Source of the DNA: Phosphoribacter sp037046615
Lineage (GTDB): Bacteria; Actinomycetota; Actinomycetes; Actinomycetales; Dermatophilaceae
Direction: 5' to 3'
NCBI GenBank assembly: GCA_037046615.1
Contig: JBAOHD010000020.1
Location: 60,365 to 124,364, forward strand
Length of the DNA: 64,000 bases
Part shown: positions 1 to 9,104 of the stretch, in pieces
How the letters are laid out: each line of letters opens with the position of its first letter
Position numbering within the stretch: position 1 is the stretch's first letter
Program-made: the position numbers and the translations under genes
The notes under the pieces: model-generated
Databases searched by the model: none
Seen by the model: only the letters and a program-made list of their open reading frames with translations
What the model was told of the DNA's origin: nothing

Positions 1-121
1 AGCACGTTTCGTGGCGTTTCGACGTCGGTATGCCGCCCGCATCGGCTGCTGGGTCGGATGCGTCACGGGGTGTCCCCGGAGTTCGTCCCTGTCAGAACGA
101 ACTCAAGGACGAACACCACTC

Positions 122-871
122 ATGAACAACGGCAACATCTTCCAGCAACTCATCGCCGCGACCTTCTCCGTCGCCGGCTACGAGATGCACTGGCTCGAAC
201 TCGTCGGCATCCTCATCGGTGCCGCATCGGCATACCTCGGCATGAAGCGTTGGGTCTGGGCGTGGCCGGTCGGCATCGTCGCCAACGTCATGCTCTTCTT
301 CGTCTACCTCGGCGCGATCTTCGGTGCCGACCAACGGATCCCGCTCTTCGGCCAGGCAGGTCGGCAGGTCTTCTTCATCGTCACGAGCGCGTACGGCTGG
401 TGGCGGTGGAACCAGTCGCGTCGGGCCCGCGGGGTCGACTCGTCCGCGCCGGCCATCACGCCACGCTGGGCGACTTCACGTGAGCGTCTCCTGATCGTCG
501 GCGGGTGGATCGTCGGCACGGTCGTCGTCCACCAGGCCTTCGTGGCGCTGTGGAACCTCGCGCCCAACCCCTACTGGACCCCGCAGTGGTGGTTCTACTG
601 GTGTGACGCGTGGATCTTCGTCGGGTCGGTCATCGCGACCTACTCGATGGCCCGTGGGTGGAACGAGTTCTGGCTGGCGTGGATCGCGGTCGACCTCATC
701 GGCGTGCCACTCGGCTTCGCGACCGGTTACGTCCCCACCGCGGTCCTCTACATCGGCTATGGCCTGTTCGTGATCTACGGCTTCACCCAATGGGTCAAGG
801 TGACGAAGGCGGCTGCGCTCGAGCGCGAGACCGCGGGTGACCTGGCGGACGGCATACCGGCTCGTCGGTAG
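122..871 (+). CDS. pnuC: PnuC-type nicotinamide riboside transporter
   Basis: Membrane transporter for nicotinamide riboside or a related vitamin, feeding NAD salvage. The 249-residue product has about seven hydrophobic helices and the Trp/Tyr-rich PnuC core: a GMKRWVWAWPVG segment near residue 40 and an FFIVTSAYGWWRW segment near residue 85. A second Trp-rich block (PNPYWTPQWWFYWCDAW) lies near 145. The frame is open further upstream, but ATG 122 follows AAGGACGAAC and begins the family-like N-terminus. The gene ends 12 bases before hisE. Substrate is inferred from the family; related PnuX/PnuT transporters carry other vitamins. Confidence 0.85.
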   Translation: MNNGNIFQQLIAATFSVAGYEMHWLELVGILIGAASAYLGMKRWVWAWPVGIVANVMLFFVYLGAIFGADQRIPLFGQAGRQVFFIVTSAYGWWRWNQSRRARGVDSSAPAITPRWATSRERLLIVGGWIVGTVVVHQAFVALWNLAPNPYWTPQWWFYWCDAWIFVGSVIATYSMARGWNEFWLAWIAVDLIGVPLGFATGYVPTAVLYIGYGLFVIYGFTQWVKVTKAAALERETAGDLADGIPARR

Positions 872-882
872 GCTGTGACCCT

Positions 883-1146
883 GTGAAGACCTTCGAGCAG
901 CTCTACGCCGAACTCGCCGAGAAGGCGGTGACGCGCCCTGCCGGGTCTGGCACGGTCGCCCAACTGGACGCTGGGGTCCACGCGATCGGCAAGAAGATCG
1001 TCGAAGAGGCGGCCGAGGTCTGGATGGCCGCCGAATACGAATCCGACGAGCAGACTGCCGAAGAAATCAGCCAACTGCTCTACCACCTGCAGGTGCTCAT
1101 GATTGCCAAGGGACTCACTCCCGACGCGGTCTACCGGCACCTGTGA
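883..1146 (+). CDS. hisE: Phosphoribosyl-ATP pyrophosphatase
   Basis: Second step of histidine synthesis: hydrolyses phosphoribosyl-ATP to phosphoribosyl-AMP in the cytoplasm. The 87-residue single-domain protein has the all-alpha MazG-like fold, with KKIVEEAAEVWMAA around residues 35-48 supplying metal-binding acidic residues and an SQLLYHLQVLMI helix after it. It starts at GTG 883 and lies just upstream of hisG, the usual actinobacterial hisE-hisG pair. HisI is not in the window. Confidence 0.95.
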   Translation: MKTFEQLYAELAEKAVTRPAGSGTVAQLDAGVHAIGKKIVEEAAEVWMAAEYESDEQTAEEISQLLYHLQVLMIAKGLTPDAVYRHL

Positions 1147-1167
1147 ACCCTGATCGGACGAACCTCG

Positions 1168-2013
1168 ATGTTGCGAATTGCCGTGCCCAACAAGGGTTCA
1201 CTGTCGGATGCCGCCGGTGACATGCTCCGTGAGGCGGGGTATGCCGTGCGCCGCGATCCCAAAGAACTCGTCGTCATGGACATCGTCAACGACGTCGAGT
1301 TGTTCTACTTGCGGCCGCGGGACATCGCCATCTACGTCGGCTCCGGCACGGTTGATGCCGGCATCACCGGTCGTGATCTCCTCCTGGACTCCGGCAGTGA
1401 CGCGGTCGAGGTCATGGGCTTGGACTTCGGGCAGTCGACCTTCCGGTATGCCGCCCGCGCCGGACAGCTGCGCACCATCGCCGACATCGAGGGCCGCAGG
1501 GTCGCGACAAGTTATCCGGGTCTGGTCCGGGCGCACCTGGCTGACGCCGGGGTCGAGGCCGAGGTCGTGCGCCTGGACGGGGCCGTCGAGACGGCCATCA
1601 CGCTCGGGGTGGCTGACGTCATCGCGGATGTCGTCGAGACTGGGGCGACCTTGCGAAGCCAGGGGTTGGCGGTTTTCGGTGACCCGATCTTGACCAGCGA
1701 AGCGGTCTTGATCCGCCGGGCTGAGACGACGATGTCCAATGGGGTGGGCGTCCTGCAGCGCCGACTGCAGGGGGTCATGACTGCGCACACCTACGTCATG
1801 ATGGATTACGACGTGCCGGCTCACCTCGTCGAGCAGGCCTGCGCGGTCACTCCCGGTCTGGAGTCGCCGACGGTGTCTCCCTTGCAGGACCCCACGTGGA
1901 AGGCGGTGCGCGCCATGGTCCCTCGCGCGTCGACCAACCGCGTCATGGACGAGCTCTACGAGATCGGGGCCCGCGCGATCCTCGTCACCGGCATCGCAGC
2001 GTGTCGACTATGA
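1168..2013 (+). CDS. hisG: ATP phosphoribosyltransferase, long form
   Basis: Catalyses the first committed step of histidine synthesis, joining ATP and PRPP. At 281 residues it is the long form, with a periplasmic-binding-protein-like catalytic domain (RIAVPNKGSL at the start, DAGITGRDLL near 65-74) and a C-terminal ACT-like regulatory domain (about 205-281) that normally mediates histidine feedback inhibition. ATG 1168 is 21 bases after the hisE stop. The last bases overlap the next start (ATGA at 2010), so hisE, hisG and the PH-domain gene are probably one transcript. Confidence 0.95.
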   Translation: MLRIAVPNKGSLSDAAGDMLREAGYAVRRDPKELVVMDIVNDVELFYLRPRDIAIYVGSGTVDAGITGRDLLLDSGSDAVEVMGLDFGQSTFRYAARAGQLRTIADIEGRRVATSYPGLVRAHLADAGVEAEVVRLDGAVETAITLGVADVIADVVETGATLRSQGLAVFGDPILTSEAVLIRRAETTMSNGVGVLQRRLQGVMTAHTYVMMDYDVPAHLVEQACAVTPGLESPTVSPLQDPTWKAVRAMVPRASTNRVMDELYEIGARAILVTGIAACRL

Positions 2014-2489
2014 GCGCCGACAGCAGCCAGCCAGGCTCGGCGGACCCGTTCGCGGTCTTCCGGCCCAAGCGGGGTCGCTATGTCGCGATCGGACTCATCG
2101 TCGCGGTGGTCGCGATCTTCACCCTCGTCGGGCTGTTCGTCGAGGCCACGCCGTCCCACGATTTCACCATGCCTGACCGGCTCTTCTTCGCCTCGATCGG
2201 CTGGGTCCTGGCCCTCGTGTTCTGGCGGTACGCCTCGATCCGGGCGGTGCCCTCGCGGGAGGGTCTTGTCGTGCGCAATCTCTTCACGACCCGGTCCGTC
2301 ACGTGGCCCCAGGTGGTCGCGATCCAGTTCGAGCACGGGATGCCGTGGCCCACGATGGAACTCAACGACACCGACACGCTGGCGGTCATGGCGATCCAGC
2401 GCTCGGACGGTCCCCGGTCGGTGCAGGAATGCGCACGCCTGGCCGCACTCGCCAAGGGTCTTGGCGAAGCCCACGAGCCGCGCGGCTAG
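2010..2489 (+). CDS. PH domain-containing membrane protein
   Basis: A 159-residue protein with two hydrophobic helices (about 25-45 and 58-74), followed by a bacterial PH-like beta domain with the SREGLVVRNLFTTRSVTWPQV pattern split over residues 80-100. Proteins of this type commonly follow hisG in Actinobacteria; their role is unknown. The ATG overlaps the hisG stop by four bases, which fixes the start over longer in-frame options. The gene ends convergently, 62 bases from the fluC pair. Confidence 0.75.
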   Translation: MSADSSQPGSADPFAVFRPKRGRYVAIGLIVAVVAIFTLVGLFVEATPSHDFTMPDRLFFASIGWVLALVFWRYASIRAVPSREGLVVRNLFTTRSVTWPQVVAIQFEHGMPWPTMELNDTDTLAVMAIQRSDGPRSVQECARLAALAKGLGEAHEPRG

Positions 2490-2551
2490 CGTTTTCGGTC
2501 GGAGCAACGGACATCGGCTGGCTTCACCGTCGCCGTGTGCAGCAGCAGACG

Positions 2552-2965
2552 CTAACCGGCCAGTCCGACGGCGCGACCTACCCACATGCCCATCAGGGCG
2601 GCTGCGACGCCCGCGGCGACCGTCACGACGAGATTGCTCACCGCTGCGCCGCGACGCCCGTGGCGCCATAACGACACCGTGTCGACAGCGAGCGTGGACA
2701 AGGTCGACAGGCCACCACCGAACCCGACTGCCAGCACCAGGCGAGTGCTCGTCGTCGGAGGAAGCATGGCCACCATACCGACGAGGAACGACGCCACGGT
2801 ATTGGCCACGAGCACGCCCGATGGCCAGGCACCGTGGATCCAGCGGGACCAGGACGACCCGGTGCGGGGAGTCGACGGCGTGAGAGAGACCACGGCATAC
2901 CGGACGAGGCTGCCCACCGACCCGGCGACGACGACGAGCAGCCAGGTCCACCCTGAGGTCGTCAC
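2552..2965 (-). CDS. fluC: Fluoride channel FluC/CrcB, second subunit
   Basis: Small four-helix membrane protein of the Fluc fluoride exporter family. The 137-residue product contains SVGSLVRYAV (17-26), GVLVANTVASFLVGM (50-64) and the GFGGGLSTLSTLAVD segment (81-95), matching the conserved Asn and the GxxGxxTTFS-like motif (here LSTLST). GTG 2965 overlaps the stop of the upstream fluC by four bases. Two unlike subunits side by side suggest a heterodimeric channel, as in other Gram-positive bacteria. No fluoride riboswitch was seen upstream. Confidence 0.85.
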   Translation of the reverse strand: MTTSGWTWLLVVVAGSVGSLVRYAVVSLTPSTPRTGSSWSRWIHGAWPSGVLVANTVASFLVGMVAMLPPTTSTRLVLAVGFGGGLSTLSTLAVDTVSLWRHGRRGAAVSNLVVTVAAGVAAALMGMWVGRAVGLAG

Positions 2966-3339
2966 GTCGACGCTCCCCACCGCTGACCGAGCGTCGCACC
3001 GGCGACGCCGCCGAAGACGCTGAGGGTCAAGGACGCGAGGCCCGCGCCGAAGGGGGTCCCGTCGACCATCGCGAGGGAGAGCGCGGAGAAGGTCGTGAAA
3101 GCCCCGAGGACGCCGGTGCCGGCAAAGGCTCGCCAGCGGGCGGGATCGGCCCCGCTCAGCGCGCGGGTCGACAGCCACCCGAGCGCGAAGGCACCGAGGA
3201 TGTTGACGACCGCGAGGCCAGGGTCCCAGCCACCGTTGACTGGTCCGATGGCTAGGTCGACCGCGATCCGCGCCGCGGTGCCGATCGCTCCGCCGACGGC
3301 GACCTCCCGCCAGTAGGGCAGGCGGGCTCGTCGCGGCAT
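2962..3339 (-). CDS. fluC: Fluoride channel FluC/CrcB, first subunit
   Basis: First of two FluC paralogues; 125 residues with about four helices. Visible motifs are GGAIGTAARIAVD (16-28), VVNILGAFALGWL (44-56) and GVLGAFTTFSALSLA (76-90). The last is the canonical GxxGxxTTFS signature, stronger here than in the partner. It removes cytoplasmic fluoride by passive efflux. It lies 27 bases after the kinase gene on the same strand and is probably co-transcribed with it. Confidence 0.88.
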   Translation of the reverse strand: MPRRARLPYWREVAVGGAIGTAARIAVDLAIGPVNGGWDPGLAVVNILGAFALGWLSTRALSGADPARWRAFAGTGVLGAFTTFSALSLAMVDGTPFGAGLASLTLSVFGGVAGATLGQRWGAST

Positions 3340-3366
3340 ACGTCCCAGCCTAGAGATCCTGCCGGG

Positions 3367-3933
3367 TCACGTGGACACGACAAGATCTGCGCGCTCGCGG
3401 GTGCCGTCGCGGCTGAAGAGCCGTCGCTCCTGGGCGGCCCATCGCTCCCAATGGGGTCGGTAGGCATCGCCGTCTCGGGCCAGGGCCCGCTCCCTTCTCA
3501 CCTCGGCGGGGGCCTCGACCCAGACGCGGACGGCACTGTATGCCGCGGCCGCTCCCGCGCTGCTCCCACACCCCTCGACGACCAGGGTCGGGGTCCACGG
3601 GACGGTCACCTGCCCCGTGACCTTGCCCAGGTCCCAATCCCAGAAGGGATAGCTGCCGTCCTGCCCGGCGGCGAGTGGGGCGAGCACGGCATCGGCGAGC
3701 AGGTCGACGGCGTGCTCGAGACCGTCCCAGCCCGGGTAGAGGTGGTCCATCCGCAACAACGGCACCTGCAGAGAGGTGGAAACCGCTTGCCCCAGAGTGG
3801 TTTTACCAGCCCCACTTGGTCCGTCGATCGCCACGACGAGACATCTGTTGCCGGACGGTCGAGCGGCGCTCAAGGCAGCGAGGGCGACGACCGCTTCGAC
3901 CCTGTCTGGGTCCGCAACGGCGGGTGGTGTCAT
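3367..3933 (-). CDS. Uridine kinase-like P-loop kinase
   Basis: A 188-residue cytoplasmic P-loop NTPase of the uridine kinase/phosphoribulokinase family. Walker A is AIDGPSGAGKTT near residues 35-46. LLRMDHLYPGWDGLEH follows at about 59-74, where uridine kinases place substrate-binding Asp/His. A VVEGCGSS strand (about 119-126) carries the Walker B-like acid, and an Arg-rich lid lies at 142-152. The substrate is not shown by the sequence. It is divergent from the CNNM gene and leads the operon that ends with two fluC genes. Confidence 0.7.
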   Translation of the reverse strand: MTPPAVADPDRVEAVVALAALSAARPSGNRCLVVAIDGPSGAGKTTLGQAVSTSLQVPLLRMDHLYPGWDGLEHAVDLLADAVLAPLAAGQDGSYPFWDWDLGKVTGQVTVPWTPTLVVEGCGSSAGAAAAYSAVRVWVEAPAEVRRERALARDGDAYRPHWERWAAQERRLFSRDGTRERADLVVST

Positions 3934-3990
3934 GTCACTCCGGTGGGCTCGGTCATCGGGTGGGCTGAACGCTCACGTAATCTCTTCCCC

Positions 3991-5406
3991 GTGAGCATCG
4001 CATTGTCCCTGCTCCTGGGGTTCTTGATCGTATTCCTGATCACGGCGGCCACGGCGTTTTTCGTCGCCCAAGAGTTTGCCTATATGGCCGTCGACCGCAC
4101 TCGGCTGCAGGCGGCAGCCGCGAGGGGAGACGGCCAGGCAACCCGCACCCTCGCGATCACCGGGCGGACCTCCTTCATGCTCAGCGGAGCGCAACTCGGG
4201 ATCACCGTGACCGGCCTCCTCGTCGGGTATGTGGCCGAGCCCCTCATCGGCGAGTCCCTGGCGCGCCTTCTCGGTTCACCCGCTGGCGGGAGCGGCGGCA
4301 CCGGCGGTGGGTCTAGCGGATGGCTGTCCTGGGGAGTAGCCCTCGCAGTCGGGAGCACGGTGGCGCTGCTCTTCTCGACATTCGTCCAGATGCTCGTCGG
4401 CGAGTTGCTGCCGAAGAACTACGCCATTGCCCGGTCGGAACCCGTGGCCCGGCGCCTTGCCACTCCAACCCGGATCTACCTGGCGGTCTTCGGCCCGCTC
4501 ATTTGGGTGTTCGACCGAGCCGCCGAGTCATTCCTGCGCCTGGTCGGGGTGACTCCGGTGCACGATGTCGAACAGGCGGTGTCAGCCCCCGACCTCGTCG
4601 CCGTCGTTGAGGAATCAATGGAAAGTGGCGAACTCTCCCGAGAGTTGTCGATCCTGCTCGACCGGATCCTCGACTTCCCCAATCACGACGTCGAGCACGC
4701 CATGGTGCCCCGCGGTCGCGTCGACGTCGTCGCGCCAGACGCGACGATCGGCCAGGTCCGCTTCGTGATGGCGACCGGCCACACGAGGTACCCCGTGATC
4801 GACCAGGACGATGACATCGTCGGCGTCGTCCACCTCAAGGATCTCCTCCCTCGCACCGATGTCGACACGCCGATCGCTGAGGTCGCCCGGCCCGCAGTCA
4901 TCGTCCACGAGCTCATGGATCTGCCCGACGCCCTGCGGGCCCTCAGGAGCGCCGACGAGGAGTTGGCGTGTGTCGTCGACGAATACGGGTCCTTCACCGG
5001 GATCGTGACGATCGAAGACCTCGCTGAGGAGATCGTCGGCGAGCTGCTCGACGAGCACGACGAGCACGCCAGAGCGGAGGTCGTCGTCGTCGACGGTCAG
5101 GGGTGGCTCGTTGCAGGTGACGCACACGTCGACGAGGTCGAGCGAGCGTTGTGGATCGACCTCCCACCAGGCCCTTACGAGACGATCTCCGGGTTGGTGG
5201 TCGACCACCACAAGGTCCTTCCCGCAGTCGGTGACGTCGTCGTCGTCGAGCTCCCACTCACGCCCGATGACCTCGTGCGGGATGACCCTCCACCACGTCG
5301 TCACCTGCATGCCGAGGTGATCGAGGTGAGCCGACACGTCCCCAGTCGACTGCGGTTGACCGTCCCCGATCCGTCCGGGACTCAGATGGCGCAGGAGGGC
5401 GCATGA
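3991..5406 (+). CDS. CNNM/CorC-type (HlyC/CorC) membrane transporter
   Basis: Integral membrane protein with an N-terminal DUF21/CNNM domain (about 1-200, four helices), tandem CBS domains (about 210-335: MVPRGRVDVV, HTRYPVIDQDDDIVGVVHLKDLL) and a C-terminal CorC/HlyC transporter-associated domain (about 350-430). Family members are linked to Mg2+/Co2+ efflux or tolerance. I chose GTG 3991 because the DUF21 helix starts at once; the frame stays open well upstream. An unusual Gly/Ser stretch lies near residues 98-108. It overlaps the second CNNM gene by four bases. Confidence 0.85.
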   Translation: MSIALSLLLGFLIVFLITAATAFFVAQEFAYMAVDRTRLQAAAARGDGQATRTLAITGRTSFMLSGAQLGITVTGLLVGYVAEPLIGESLARLLGSPAGGSGGTGGGSSGWLSWGVALAVGSTVALLFSTFVQMLVGELLPKNYAIARSEPVARRLATPTRIYLAVFGPLIWVFDRAAESFLRLVGVTPVHDVEQAVSAPDLVAVVEESMESGELSRELSILLDRILDFPNHDVEHAMVPRGRVDVVAPDATIGQVRFVMATGHTRYPVIDQDDDIVGVVHLKDLLPRTDVDTPIAEVARPAVIVHELMDLPDALRALRSADEELACVVDEYGSFTGIVTIEDLAEEIVGELLDEHDEHARAEVVVVDGQGWLVAGDAHVDEVERALWIDLPPGPYETISGLVVDHHKVLPAVGDVVVVELPLTPDDLVRDDPPPRRHLHAEVIEVSRHVPSRLRLTVPDPSGTQMAQEGA

Positions 5407-6407
5407 GCGCGTCCGTCGTCATCGCCATCACCACCGCGCTGATCGTCCTCAGTGCCTTCTTCGTGGCCGTGGAGTTCTCTCTCATGGCCGCGCGTCGCCA
5501 TCGCCTGGAGAAGGCCGCGGTGACTTCACCTTCCGCGCGAGCCGCGCTGCGTTCCAGCAGCGAGCTGACGATCATCCTCGCTGGCGCCCAGCTGGGGATC
5601 ACCGTGTGCACGTTGGGCCTGGGCGCCGTCACGAAGCCGGCAGTTCATCATGCGCTCACGCCCGTGTTCGAGCGATTCGGTGTCCCCGGGGCGACCTCCA
5701 GCGTCATTGCGTTCGTTCTCGCGCTCTTCGTTGTGACCTTCTTGCACCTGGTGATCGGTGAGATGGCTCCCAAGTCGTGGGCAATCGCTCATCCGGAGAT
5801 GGTCGCCACCCTGTTTGCGATCCCCATGCGCGCGTTTCTTTTCCTGACCCGGCCGATGCTCGCCGCCCTCAACGCGGCTGCCAACCGCATCGTGCGAGCC
5901 CTCGGCGTCGAGCCCGTGGACGAGTTGTCCACGACGCGTGACCCCGCAGCCCTGCGGGCATTGGTCGAGCACTCGGCCAACGTCGGGGCCCTCGACGGCT
6001 CGTATGCCGTCTCGCTCAGCCACGCGCTCGCCTTGCGGGAGCTGACCCTCGGCGACCTCGCCTCGCTCGACACACCGATCACCTCCGTGCCGATCGGGTC
6101 GTCGGTCGCGGACATCCAGGCAGCGACGATCCGCTCGGGTCATCTTCGGGTCATCGTCCTGGACGGCGACCGGGTCAGCGGGGTGGTGCACGTGCGCGAC
6201 ACCCTTGCCCTGACCGACATCGATGACGTGCCGGCGACCGCGGTCGTCCGTCCCGCGCTCGAACTCGACGTCACGACCCTGTTGCCGGTTGCCATTGCGG
6301 CCATGCGCGAGACCGGGGCTCAGATCGTCGTCGTCCGCCGTGGCTATCACCTGGCCGGGGTTGTGACGATCGACGACATTCTGCCCAGCCTGCTGCCGAC
6401 GGCATGA
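5403..6407 (+). CDS. CNNM/CorC-type membrane protein, short paralogue
   Basis: A 334-residue paralogue of the upstream gene, coupled to it by an ATGA overlap. It keeps the DUF21 membrane domain (GAQLGITVCTLGLG near 60, VIGEMAPKSWAIAHPE near 118-133) and a CBS pair (about 195-330) but lacks the C-terminal CorC domain, ending shortly after VTIDDILP. A long CNNM protein followed by a short one is common in Actinobacteria, and the two probably form a heteromer. Ion specificity is not visible. Confidence 0.82.
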   Translation: MSASVVIAITTALIVLSAFFVAVEFSLMAARRHRLEKAAVTSPSARAALRSSSELTIILAGAQLGITVCTLGLGAVTKPAVHHALTPVFERFGVPGATSSVIAFVLALFVVTFLHLVIGEMAPKSWAIAHPEMVATLFAIPMRAFLFLTRPMLAALNAAANRIVRALGVEPVDELSTTRDPAALRALVEHSANVGALDGSYAVSLSHALALRELTLGDLASLDTPITSVPIGSSVADIQAATIRSGHLRVIVLDGDRVSGVVHVRDTLALTDIDDVPATAVVRPALELDVTTLLPVAIAAMRETGAQIVVVRRGYHLAGVVTIDDILPSLLPTA

Positions 6408-6469
6408 CGCTGCTGGGTCGCGCCGGTGCGGGTCATTGGCGATGACGTGGCCGGTCTAAGGTCCTCACT

Positions 6470-7243
6470 ATGAGCGTCGCTACGCGAGTCATTGCCTGCC
6501 TGGACGTCGATGCCGGCCGGGTCGTCAAAGGCGTCAACTTCGCCAACCTCCGCGACGCCGGGGATCCCGTCGAGTTGGCCCGGTCCTACGACGCCCAGGG
6601 TGTCGACGAGTTGACCTTCCTGGACGTCACGGCGAGCAGCGCAGACCGCGAGACCACCTTCGATGTCGTGCGCCGGACCGCAGAGCAGGTGTTCATCCCG
6701 CTGACGGTCGGCGGGGGAGTCCGCACGGTTGACGACGTCGACCGGCTATTGCGCGCCGGCGCCGACAAGGTGGGCGTCAACACTGCTGCGATCGCTCGGC
6801 CAGAGCTCATCGCCGAGATCGCCGACCGCTTCGGCGCCCAGGTGCTCGTCCTGTCGGCCGATGTCAGACGCCGCCGCGGCGATGACGGCAGGCCCACTGA
6901 GGACTTCGTCATGACGACCCACGGGGGCCGGACTCCTGTGGACCTCGACGCGGTCGCGTGGTGTGCCCGGGCCCAGGAGCTCGGGGCCGGCGAGATTCTC
7001 CTCAACTCGATGGATGCCGACGGCACGAAGGACGGCTTCGACCTCCCGCTGATCCGCGCGGTCCGCGCAGCCGTCTCGCTGCCCCTCATCGCCAGCGGCG
7101 GGGCCGGGCGCGTCGAGCACTTCGCCCCAGCCGTCCACGCCGGGGCCGACGCGGTCCTCGCGGCGAGCGTGTTTCACTTCGGCGACCTCACGGTGTCGCA
7201 GGTCAAGGACGCCATGCGCGCTGACGGGATCGAGGTCCGATGA
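6470..7243 (+). CDS. hisF: Imidazole glycerol phosphate synthase subunit HisF
   Basis: Cyclase subunit that turns PRFAR and ammonia from HisH into IGP and AICAR. The 257-residue TIM barrel has RVIACLDVDAGRVVKGVNF at the N-terminus with catalytic Asp in CLDVD, VGGGVRTVDDV near 81-91, GADKVGVNTAA near 96-106 and SGGAGRVEHF near 206-215. ATG 6470 gives the standard N-terminus. The gene is separated from hisEG by the CNNM pair and is coupled by overlap to the methyltransferase downstream. Confidence 0.96.
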   Translation: MSVATRVIACLDVDAGRVVKGVNFANLRDAGDPVELARSYDAQGVDELTFLDVTASSADRETTFDVVRRTAEQVFIPLTVGGGVRTVDDVDRLLRAGADKVGVNTAAIARPELIAEIADRFGAQVLVLSADVRRRRGDDGRPTEDFVMTTHGGRTPVDLDAVAWCARAQELGAGEILLNSMDADGTKDGFDLPLIRAVRAAVSLPLIASGGAGRVEHFAPAVHAGADAVLAASVFHFGDLTVSQVKDAMRADGIEVR

Positions 7244-7884
7244 TCAGCCAACCCGCGTCTGGCCGACGCACCCCGACGCTCTGGGAAACCAAACTCGCCG
7301 CCGACCCCGGCCATTCACGCTGGTACATCGAGCGATTCCGAGGCCTGGTCGCTGACGGTATGGACATCGTCGGGGAAGGGCGCACGATCGACGCCATGCT
7401 TGCCCGGGGGTCGCGGGTCCTCGACGCCGGGTGCGGCTTCGGCCGCGTCGGCGGCTACTTGGCTTCGGTCGGACACACCGTCGTCGGCGTCGACGTTGAT
7501 CCGACCCTCATCGAGGCGGCCACCGAAGACCACCCCAACGCGACATGGCTCGTCGGTGACCTTGCCGAGCTGGATCTTTCGGCGCGCGGCATACCGGAGA
7601 AGTTCGACGCCATTGTGTGCGCGGGCAACGTCCTGCCATTCGCGGCCCCCGGCACTCAGGGTGCAGTCCTCTCGCGGTTCGCTGCCCATGTGACCCCGGG
7701 CGGCCGTGTGGTCGTCGGTTTCGGGACCGATCGGGAGTATGCCGTGACCTCCTTCCTCGCCGACATCGAGGCGTCGGGGCTCACGCCGGAGCTCCTGCTC
7801 GCGACGTGGGACCTCGTGCCCTACCGCGACGGCGCCGACTTCATCGTCGCGATCCTGCGCCGGATCGGTGTCGCAGCGGACTGA
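7240..7884 (+). CDS. Class I SAM-dependent methyltransferase
   Basis: A 214-residue cytoplasmic methyltransferase with SAM-binding motif I VLDAGCGFGRVGGYLA (about 58-73), an acidic motif II residue in VVGVDVDP, and a post-motif VCAGNVLPF near 127. The substrate is unknown. The start ATG overlaps the hisF stop by four bases. A methyltransferase of this kind after hisF recurs in related Actinobacteria, but no histidine-specific role is established. Confidence 0.8.
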   Translation: MISQPASGRRTPTLWETKLAADPGHSRWYIERFRGLVADGMDIVGEGRTIDAMLARGSRVLDAGCGFGRVGGYLASVGHTVVGVDVDPTLIEAATEDHPNATWLVGDLAELDLSARGIPEKFDAIVCAGNVLPFAAPGTQGAVLSRFAAHVTPGGRVVVGFGTDREYAVTSFLADIEASGLTPELLLATWDLVPYRDGADFIVAILRRIGVAAD

Positions 7885-7907
7885 GCCGCGTGAGGGACAA
7901 TGGGCAC

Positions 7908-9086
7908 ATGCCCGTTTCTCTCGGTATGCCGCAGGGCCCCGCCCCGGTCGTTGCCCCCCGTCGTGTCACCCGCAAGATCCGCGTGGGCAAGGTCGAGGTC
8001 GGTGGGGATGCCCCGATCTCGGTGCAATCGATGTGCACGACTCCGACCGTTGACGTCAACAGCACGCTGCAACAGATCGCCGAGTTGACTGCGGCCGGGT
8101 GCGACATCGTCCGTGTCGCCTGCCCAAGTCAGGACGATGCCGACGCCTTGCCCGACATCGCCCGCAAATCCCAGATCCCGGTCATCGCCGACATTCACTT
8201 CCAGCCGAAATACGTCTTCGCCGCGATCGACGCCGGCTGCGCCGCGGTCCGTGTCAACCCCGGCAACATCCGCGCCTTCGACGACCAGGTCAAGCAGATC
8301 GCTGCTGCCGCCCGCGACGCCGGCGTCTCGATCCGCATCGGGGTCAACGCCGGATCGCTCGACAAGCGGCTGCTCGAGAAGTACGGCAAGCCCACAGCAG
8401 AGGCTCTCGTCGAGTCGGCGGTGTGGGAGGCGGGCCTGTTCGAGGAGCACGACTTCCACGATTTCAAGATCTCGGTCAAACACCATGACCCGGTCGTCAT
8501 GATCCGCGCCTACGAAATGCTTGCAGCGCGAGGTGACTGGCCGCTGCACCTCGGGGTGACCGAGGCCGGCCCGGCTTTCCAGGGCACGATCAAGTCGGCC
8601 ACCGCCTTCGGAGCGTTGCTCTCCCGCGGCATCGGCGACACCATCCGGGTGTCGTTGTCGGCACCGCCGGTCGAAGAGGTCAAGGTCGGCAACCAGATCC
8701 TGCAATCACTCAACCTCAAACCCCGCAAGCTCGAAATCGTCTCGTGCCCCTCGTGCGGCCGCGCCCAGGTCGACGTCTACACCCTGGCCGAGCAAGTGAC
8801 CGCCGGACTTGAGGGCCTCACCGTGCCGCTGCGAGTGGCGGTGATGGGGTGCGTCGTCAACGGTCCCGGCGAGGCCCGCGAGGCGGATCTCGGGGTCGCG
8901 TCGGGCAACGGCAAGGGACAGATCTTCGTCAAGGGCGAGGTCATTAAGACGGTGCCGGAGGCGATGATCGTCGAGACGCTCATCGAAGAAGCCATGCGGC
9001 TTGCCGACGAGATGGGTGAGCCCGTCGATCTCGACGACTCGCCCGAGGGTGGGCCGGAGCTCAAGCCGATCGTCACCGTCTCCTGA
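7908..9086 (+). CDS. ispG: 4-hydroxy-3-methylbut-2-enyl diphosphate synthase
   Basis: Iron-sulfur enzyme of the MEP isoprenoid pathway (also gcpE) that converts MEcPP to HMBPP. The 392-residue protein has the N-terminal TIM barrel (VGGDAPISVQSMCTTPT near 27-43, VRVNPGNI near 112) and the C-terminal cluster domain. Cluster ligands are in SCPSCGR (about 280-286) and the Cys of VMGCVVNGPGEA (about 314). ATG 7908 fits the family start; the open frame extends further upstream. Confidence 0.96.
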   Translation: MPVSLGMPQGPAPVVAPRRVTRKIRVGKVEVGGDAPISVQSMCTTPTVDVNSTLQQIAELTAAGCDIVRVACPSQDDADALPDIARKSQIPVIADIHFQPKYVFAAIDAGCAAVRVNPGNIRAFDDQVKQIAAAARDAGVSIRIGVNAGSLDKRLLEKYGKPTAEALVESAVWEAGLFEEHDFHDFKISVKHHDPVVMIRAYEMLAARGDWPLHLGVTEAGPAFQGTIKSATAFGALLSRGIGDTIRVSLSAPPVEEVKVGNQILQSLNLKPRKLEIVSCPSCGRAQVDVYTLAEQVTAGLEGLTVPLRVAVMGCVVNGPGEAREADLGVASGNGKGQIFVKGEVIKTVPEAMIVETLIEEAMRLADEMGEPVDLDDSPEGGPELKPIVTVS

Positions 9087-9104
9087 GTCTGGCACGCTTG
9101 AGGG

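Noticed and set aside
1..121. A riboswitch upstream of pnuC
   Set aside because: No conserved NAD, TPP or other aptamer core is visible; only one octamer and a ribosome-binding site are seen.
3934..3990. Fluoride riboswitch upstream of the kinase-fluC operon
   Set aside because: The short divergent region lacks a convincing match to the conserved fluoride aptamer.
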